The notes beneath the pieces are model-generated. The model was not told where the DNA came from. It worked only from the letters and a program-made list of their open reading frames with translations, and searched no databases. Below are positions 57,771 through 64,000 of a stretch of 64,000 nt of DNA, piece by piece (within the stretch, counting starts at the first letter, position 1; the number at the start of each line of letters is the position of its first letter). The translations under genes and the position numbers were made by a program. Origin of the DNA: Epichloe hybrida (Eukaryota; Ascomycota; Sordariomycetes; Hypocreales; Clavicipitaceae); contig JAFEKR010000003.1 in the NCBI GenBank assembly GCA_019022495.1, positions 1,922,001 to 1,986,000 on the forward strand. Direction: 5' to 3'.

Positions 57771-59307
57771 TTAGGCAAAGTAGTAGGTCTCATCAGGGGT
57801 ACGGCCACGGATGTAGCTGGGCTCAGAGCCGGGCACGTAGATATCCTCGAACAGAATAGAAGGCTTGGCCTCAGGAACAGCCATGGCCTCGGCAATAGCA
57901 ACCTCCTCGTTGACGTGGCTTCGGGCCTCCTTGTCAAGCTTCTTCAGTTCGTCCTCGGTGGTGACCTCCCAGTCGAGAATCTTCTGCTTCAGTCCGGCAA
58001 TAGGGTCGTTGGTGGAACGCATGCGCTGAATCTCCTCACGGGTGCGGTAGGTGGTGCCGGGGTCGGACATGGAGTGACCTCCATAGCGGTAGGTGACGTA
58101 TTCGAGAACCATGGGGCCCTTATCAGCGCCAGTCCACTCCTTTCCGTACTTGACAGCAGCCTTGACAGCCAAGACATCCATGCCATTAACCTTGAGACCT
58201 GGGATGTATTGCCCGCGCTTATAGTAGTCGGTCAAAGCAGACGAACGAGCAGCAGAGGTACCCATACCATACTTGTTGTCTAATCATCAAGGTCAGCCTT
58301 CGGACTTTCATTCGAGCTTCTTGCAACAGCAACACCGTTATAGAGACTCACTCTCGCAGCCGAAAAGGGCAGGCAGATTCCACAGCTTAGCCATGTTGAA
58401 AGCCTCAAACACTTGGCCCTGGTTGCTGGCACCATCACCGTACAAGATGATGCTGGCCGTCTTGCTGTCTTTGTACTTGTGGGCAAAAGCCAGACCAGCA
58501 CCGACGGGGACTTGAGCACCAACGATACCGTTACCGCCGTAAAAGCCCTTTGAGAACATGTGCATGGAGCCGCCCTTGCCGTAGGCAATACCCTCGCGAC
58601 GGCCAAGAAGCTCCCCAATGATGGATCGGACGGTACCACCACGCATCAGAGCGAAACCGTGGCATCGGTAGGCGGTGATGACATCATCGGCCTTGGTGAT
58701 GGCGTGTTCGATACCGGCCGCGACGGCTTCCTGTCCGGTAGACAAGTGGCAGAAACCACGGATCTTCTTCTCCTTGTACAAACGGTCGGCGGCCATTTCC
58801 ATCTGTCTGCGGGATTATCAGCATCTAGTTCATCCAGTGCCAGAGATCCACGCGCAGCATTTCCAAGATGTGAACGAGGGCCCAATCGTACCTAATGACG
58901 ACCATGTCGGAGTAAATCTGCTTGAGTTCCCTCTTGGTCACCTCGATGGTGTAAGGAGGGGGGTCCAGCTCGTACGTCTCGAAACTCTCATCGCTCAGAG
59001 TGACTTGAAAAGGCTCGTCGTCGGACTGTATAATGGCATAAGGAAATGGATTAGCAATCAATAAGTCACACAGATTGGATTTCCTCTCTATAGATTGTCA
59101 CATGTCCAGCCTCGTCGCCAAAAGCCAACAACGATATGGCGGCGCAACAAAAGACAAGAGAGAGAGCCTCCTCACCTGAGGAACGCCATTGTGTAAAGAC
59201 GCAGAGGCAGCGTCGGTTGTGACGGATCGCTTGGCCAGGACAACGGGAGCCTGGGCCCTGGCGCGCAAAGGCAGCGCCCTGGGGACTCGGAGAGCTCTGG
59301 AAAACAT
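57771..59307 (-). CDS. PDA1: Pyruvate dehydrogenase E1 alpha subunit
   Basis: Four exons, complement of 57771..58279, 58352..58806, 58892..59025 and 59176..59307, giving 409 aa. The N-terminus [20 protein letters not shown] is an Arg-rich, acid-free mitochondrial presequence. The enzyme has [20 protein letters not shown], the thiamine pyrophosphate motif [35 protein letters not shown], and the regulatory phosphorylation loop [19 protein letters not shown]. Family knowledge: with E1 beta it decarboxylates pyruvate in the mitochondrial matrix complex that makes acetyl-CoA; kinase action on the Ser in that loop switches it off. Full family length. Confidence 0.98.
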
Positions 59308-60101
59308 GGCGCAGGCTATGTGGTAATGGCCTCTGCTCAATGAGAAAATGAAAGGATGATGATCTGGGAGGGAAAGAAACCCTATGCGCGACCCGCCGAC
59401 AAAGGAGCCCCGAAATTTCACAGTGTTGAGAGCCGTTGTTGGATTGCGCTAGCCCCAAAGTGCCTTCAGCTTCCACCTCACGTGACGTGGCATCGGGCCT
59501 AGCACACTCAATTTTGGCGCCAGAGGTAATGCGGGCGGGATATACGGACTATTACGCAAGGACTTCTTTCTGCTCGAGTTGCCTGTTGTGCCTGCAAAGC
59601 ATGTTGGATCCATCGCCAGTCACGCGCCCGACGTCCATCTGCCAAACCGGCAAGCAAGATCGCTTTGGAGTACATAGTTCATGTCATGGTATTTTGGCTA
59701 ACAATGGTATGACCCAGCCCATAAACAGACGTCCGAGCACCAACTCCAGGCTAGGCTCCCCCACAATTGAGTCTCTCTCATTCTCACCATTCTCATCCCA
59801 AAAGCGCTGCCATATCCTTATGTGTAGTTCTTGTGTAATGCAAATTCCTCCAACCCAAGCGAAAGCTATGCCCGTGTCAAAAATAATATCGCTACGCAAC
59901 GCCTATCATGATATGCTTCCCGCAGACCCTCGCCAAAGTTCTATCATCGGTGTGCTGTTTGTTGTAAAGCGTGTAGACATTATGTAAAGCACCGGTCATG
60001 TCAGACCCCATGCGTGTCAATTTGGTTTTTTTTTCTTTCTTTTTGTTTTGGTATCCGACGTCTTCGCCACCCACCAGAGCCATCAAGTACGACATCATAT
60101 C
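59308..60101. other. Intergenic, no gene seen
   Basis: PDA1 promoter and 3' region of the CDC4-like gene. The variant TACGGACTA lies at 59543. A long open frame on the plus strand lacks an ATG at its start and is not convincing. Confidence 0.5.
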
Positions 60102-62475
60102 TCATTCCTCATGAAAGAAGGTCTTGTTTCCCCCCTGGAGCGGGGCCGTCGATGGACCAGCTGCTGCTGATGCTCCTGCGTCTTGCATGTCGACGTCCCA
60201 GAGTTCGCGGCTTGGGCCAGCAATGGCTGAATCGCTAGCTCTATAGTCAAGTGCCATGGCGCTCAACGGCCTCTGAGGGTGCTCCTGCAACTCGCGTTCT
60301 CGAAGTGAGAGGGTCCGGTCGTACAGTGGCTCCTCGGGTGGTGAAAATGACCAAACCTAAAACATCATCATGTGAGTGTTTGCTACAAGAGAAGAAGAAG
60401 AAAAAAAACCACAAGGGATCATAGTTTGGCGTCTGTGAACTTACCTCCATTACCGTGCGGCCTTGCCTCAGTGCCAGTGCCACACACTTTTCTTCTGCAA
60501 ACGCAACACGCCACACTGCTTCTCCTTGGGCAATGAGTTCTCGAACAAGATGCCCGTTCTTGAGGTCCCATATTTTAACGCGGCCATCGCTCCCCCCGCT
60601 GACAACCCTGGTGTCGTCAAACTGCAAGCTCGTCACACTGTTATCGTGGGCAGCAAGGCGGTGAATTGGACACATCTTTTCCAAAGACCAAACTCGCACT
60701 GATCCATCGGATCCGCCGGTGACCAGCGTATCACCGCGCATCTGTAATTGCCCAACGAGCGAAGTATGGCCTTGCAAGATTGCAAGACACTCACTAGTAC
60801 GATTTGTTAGGACTTGTGTGACAAAAGGATTACGAGTAGAGGGGGATCGGCCAAGTGTTGGGAAACCTCACCCTGAAATTGGGTCCCAGACTCTAACATT
60901 GGTATCCAGGCTGCCCGTGACTACCCTCTTTCCATCAAAGGCAATAGCGTAGATCTGGCTGAAGTGACCTTGCAAGGTCTGGAGGCATCGCCCTTCTGAT
61001 ATGCTCCACACTCTAGCAAATGTGTCGTAACTTCCAGAGACTACAATGTCACCCTTGATCTCCAAGCAACGCACGCTTGACTGATGGCCGACGAGTACAT
61101 TGCGGCACAAGCCTGTCCTGATATCCCAGATTCGTAGCGTTGTGTCGCGAGAACCGGAAATGGCGGTATTCGAGTCGGCCATCTTGAGGCACCTTACTGT
61201 CGATGTGTGGCCACGCAGGGTGTGTAGGCATGCACTGTGTGAAAGTTAAATTGCCTAGTTAGCAGCTTGCCTTGCCGAGGGCGTAGGGATGAAGAACATG
61301 AATTTCACATACCCGGTTTTCAAGTCCCAAACACGGACGTCTCGGTCACAACCGCCGCTCACCATGGTATCCTCCCAGGGAACCATGGCCCAAACCCCCA
61401 TGACATGTCCTTGCAATGTGCGCTGATTGTCCCCATTGATATCAAAGACGTGGATCTTGGCATTATCCAGAGCCACAATGATATATTTGGGAGTCAAATG
61501 CAAGCTGGTCACAACACCGCCTTCTTGTGTAATGTTCCTGTGGACGCTAGTTCCTCCGGACCGCCATGCAGCCTCGACCAAGTATCGTTGCTTGAAGTGA
61601 GACTTGTACGACCGTAGAATGGGTCGACCGGTGGCGCCATCAAAACTGCGGAAGCCTGAATTGTGGCCTGACAACGGATGCGAGCCAGGAAAACTGTTGC
61701 TGGTCACCATGTCGTAATCAGCATTGGCCAGAGTAAGCGCTGCGGATCGCATTGGCAAGACGGGGGAAGGCGCATTGGTTTCCGATAATCGTCGTCCATA
61801 GTCGTGTTTCACGCAGAGATTCTTCCAAGTCATGTCGTCGCTGAGGAGATCTCGCCATCTCTTCGATACTTGGGATGCTCGGGCCAGAACTTTGGGGTCG
61901 TCAATAAAAGACAGGATCTATGGGCAATGAAGAATTAGCAAGACAAGATGCCGACCGGTCGTCACAGACAATTTTCGGGGCACATGGGTGGGCCTATTTA
62001 TTACCCTTAGGCACAATTCGTCTGGCAAGCTTGTGAAGGGATCTTTCTTCAGAAGCGGACTGACGAATTGGTGGACAAAGCTGAGCTGCTGACTCGTACA
62101 CAGGTTGAGCAAATCGGCCAGGACTCTGGTCCGCTGGGGCCCCGAGCAATTCTTAAAGTGCTGACGGACTTTGGAGAGGAAGAAGTCCTCATCATCGGCG
62201 GCATCGCTCCAATCTGGCTGGCAATGCGCGGGACCAGGCGAGGCGGCGGGCGTTGGAGGCGGCGGCGGTGAACCCGTCAACTGTTGGTCATAGTCTGTCG
62301 CGGGCGTCGGTATACTGGGAGTCGGTGGCCCTCTCATATTTCGGACATGCTGTTGCGGCAGCTTCTCGATCCTCGGGTTGCTCAAGGCTGCGTTCTCAGT
62401 GCCAAGGGCCAGCTCCTCGGTCAAGACGCTCCCTCTCCGCTCCGAGAAGCCCAAGGGTCGTTTATAGCCGTCCAT
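60102..62475 (-). CDS. CDC4: F-box/WD40 protein, Cdc4-like
   Basis: Five exons, complement of 60102..60356, 60445..60793, 60872..61234, 61313..61917 and 62005..62475, giving 680 aa. The F-box begins at SLPDELCLRILSFIDDPKVL and ends near WRDLLSDDMTWKNLC, at residues about 148-195, preceded by a helical dimerisation-like region (LLNLCTSQQLSFVHQFVSPL). At least seven WD repeats follow, for example DTMVSGGCDRDVRVWDLKTG, AISGSRDTTLRIWDI, VVSGSYDTFARVWSI and LVTGGSDGSVRVWSLEK. Family knowledge: substrate receptor of an SCF ubiquitin ligase that binds phosphodegrons (Cdc4/Fbw7). A role in cell-cycle control is inferred. The C-terminal tail of about 80 residues is unstructured. Confidence 0.93.
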
Positions 62476-64000
62476 GATGGTGAAACGCCTTGTCCACGCG
62501 CCGAGGCTACCACCTCAGTCAGGCAACACAGCCTGGCTATGTGTCGAGAATTTTTTATGGAAGGGGACGAAGTCGAGGTGGATGTCTTTCGGTGTAGACG
62601 GGGTCGCGCGGCAAGGAATGAAAGCCCCAGGGCGAATTTGAAGTTCGTTTAAGCCAAAAGCCGGGCTATCTTAGCCTGGCACGGATCATGTCAGCTCCTG
62701 CAGCAACTTGGATCATGCAAGTACGAGGCCGTAGAGAGAGTCCTAGACGTAACGAGAGATGTGATGCGAGAGGAGCGAGTGCTGTCATTAATGTGCCCCT
62801 GTTGTATGGGATTATCGAAGGATTGTGTGTGATGGCACAGACAGCGATGGGAGGTGATGGATGTCGTCGCTCATCTTCCATCCATCGAGACCAGCCCTTT
62901 TCAGTTTTCACCCACAGCGGCATCAACTGGAAGGGGGGGAGGAGCGCTTGGGAGGCTTGTTGGGGTGCTTTTGGGAGGGGGAAGGGGAAGGGGGATCGCT
63001 CAGCAAGGACGGGGCCGCTAACAGGGGGGGACACTTGGGCTACCTTTTCAGATGTCTCCCGGGTCTGCAGGCTGGTTGCAGCCGTCAACGGCGCAGAATG
63101 GCTTCGGCCAGCAACGACGAGCGCCCGAACGGCCGCTTATTAGAACATGGACAGCCCGACCGACAGCCTGGCCGCAAGAATTGCAAAGGCGAGGGGTGGG
63201 GGGGGGGGGGGAAGGCCGCCAAGTGAGCCGCCAAGTGAAGCAAAAAAGGCTGAAGAAACGGGAGAAAAAGGAAGAAATTCAAAGGGACAAACAGCAGAAG
63301 TAGCACCACAGCAGAAAAGTCGCGCCCACGTACCCAACTTCAAGACACCCCAAGACGATGCAGGTCACACACACCGTGACACACGGCAAACAACCAGGAT
63401 TCAGATGGAAGGACTGGGCGGCTGGGCCGACTTGGACTCGGATGGGGCCCGGGCGGAGGCGGGCGGGCGGGCGATGGGGATGGGGAAGGATCGAGACGCC
63501 AGGGACGATACGATATTTGCATGTCTGGCAGCCAGTCTCGTATTACAACCTGGGTACTCCGTACATATGGAAACTATGTATGTATGTAGAATACGGACTA
63601 CGGAACGTGGCATCGCATCAGGACATTATCCAAGGTTGGCAAGTACTCCGTGATGATGGGAGGGCCTTGAGCGCCATGTAGACTGAACATTTCAATCTTC
63701 TATTTCAATCTTCATGTGCATCTCTGGTGATGCGCCTGGGGTTTTGGGGCGTTTGGGATGACGGACTATTAGCGCCGGCAACTTGAATCCAACCTCACGA
63801 TTCGCAAGCTGAGACGGATCAGTTGAACGACTTGTGACAGACCTTCATTATGTACGCCGCTGGTCCGTGCGGCCAAGCCATCTGGACAACAATAACTCCC
63901 TCCGTGCGGATGACGAATTACATACTAGACGGACGGCTCGCTTGTTTCCCATGCAGCCTAATTACTCCGTATTATTACTCAATGAATTGATTCTCTCTGT
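62476..64000. other. Intergenic to the window end
   Basis: 1.5 kb with the CDC4-like promoter and no supported gene. G-rich runs lie near 63023 and 63197-63212, and TACGGAGTA-type sites at 63555, 63592 (variant) and 63963. The next gene probably lies outside the window. Confidence 0.5.

Noticed and set aside
59436..59987. 183-codon plus-strand open frame
   Set aside because: No ATG near its start, no domain, and position in the PDA1 upstream region.
1..64000. tRNA, rRNA and CRISPR array
   Set aside because: No T-loop/acceptor pairing, conserved rRNA stretch or regularly spaced direct repeats found by eye; a covariance-model scan could still find a tRNA.

Overview
The window is nuclear DNA of a filamentous ascomycete. 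Genes carry short introns of about 50-110 bp with GT-AG ends, intergenic spaces are compact, and the gene content fits a Sordariomycete, most likely Hypocreales (inferred from gene content, not from a database match). I resolve 28 protein genes. For the spliced ones I read exon joints from donor and acceptor sequences and checked that each joined CDS stays in frame. I see no tRNA, rRNA or CRISPR array.

Layout. (1) 0.1-11.4 kb: secreted GH18 chitinase, molybdenum cofactor sulfurase, ARS2/Serrate-type zinc-finger protein, PXR1 G-patch protein. (2) 11.7-19.9 kb: an accessory block with a hidden 71-aa three-exon gene, a MITE-like element, a secreted M43-type metalloprotease whose catalytic Glu is Leu, a secreted FAD oxidase of the beta-cyclopiazonate dehydrogenase type, a 48-bp-period CAGT array, a 43-aa secreted peptide, a perfect 42-bp inverted repeat and a 10-cysteine secreted protein. 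(3) 20.4-37.5 kb: housekeeping genes DSC4, RCL1, a PPR protein, TAF3-like, an S9C peptidase, EAF6, a PWI/SR splicing factor, NAS2 and Ran. (4) 40.3-48.2 kb: homeodomain factor, NAD kinase, MFS transporter, VMA22-like. (5) 48.2-62.5 kb: neurochondrin-like protein, CLC channel, DNA ligase I, pyruvate dehydrogenase E1 alpha, CDC4-like F-box/WD40 protein.

How the genes fit together. Most are unrelated housekeeping genes in conserved processes: RNA processing, ribosome biogenesis, chromatin, protein degradation, replication and central metabolism. Several divergent pairs share short promoters: NAD kinase/MFS 219 bp, neurochondrin/CLC 362 bp, RCL1/PPR 387 bp, SR factor/NAS2 569 bp. The 13-20 kb block stands apart: its products are mostly secreted and its spacers hold repeats.

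The most unusual signals are a non-coding 9-mer, TACGGAGTA, found ten times by eye and concentrated at 13-19 kb; the M43 protease lacking its catalytic Glu; the perfect inverted repeat directly upstream of the TATA box of the cysteine-rich secreted protein; and the MITE whose two arms differ largely by C/T and G/A transitions.
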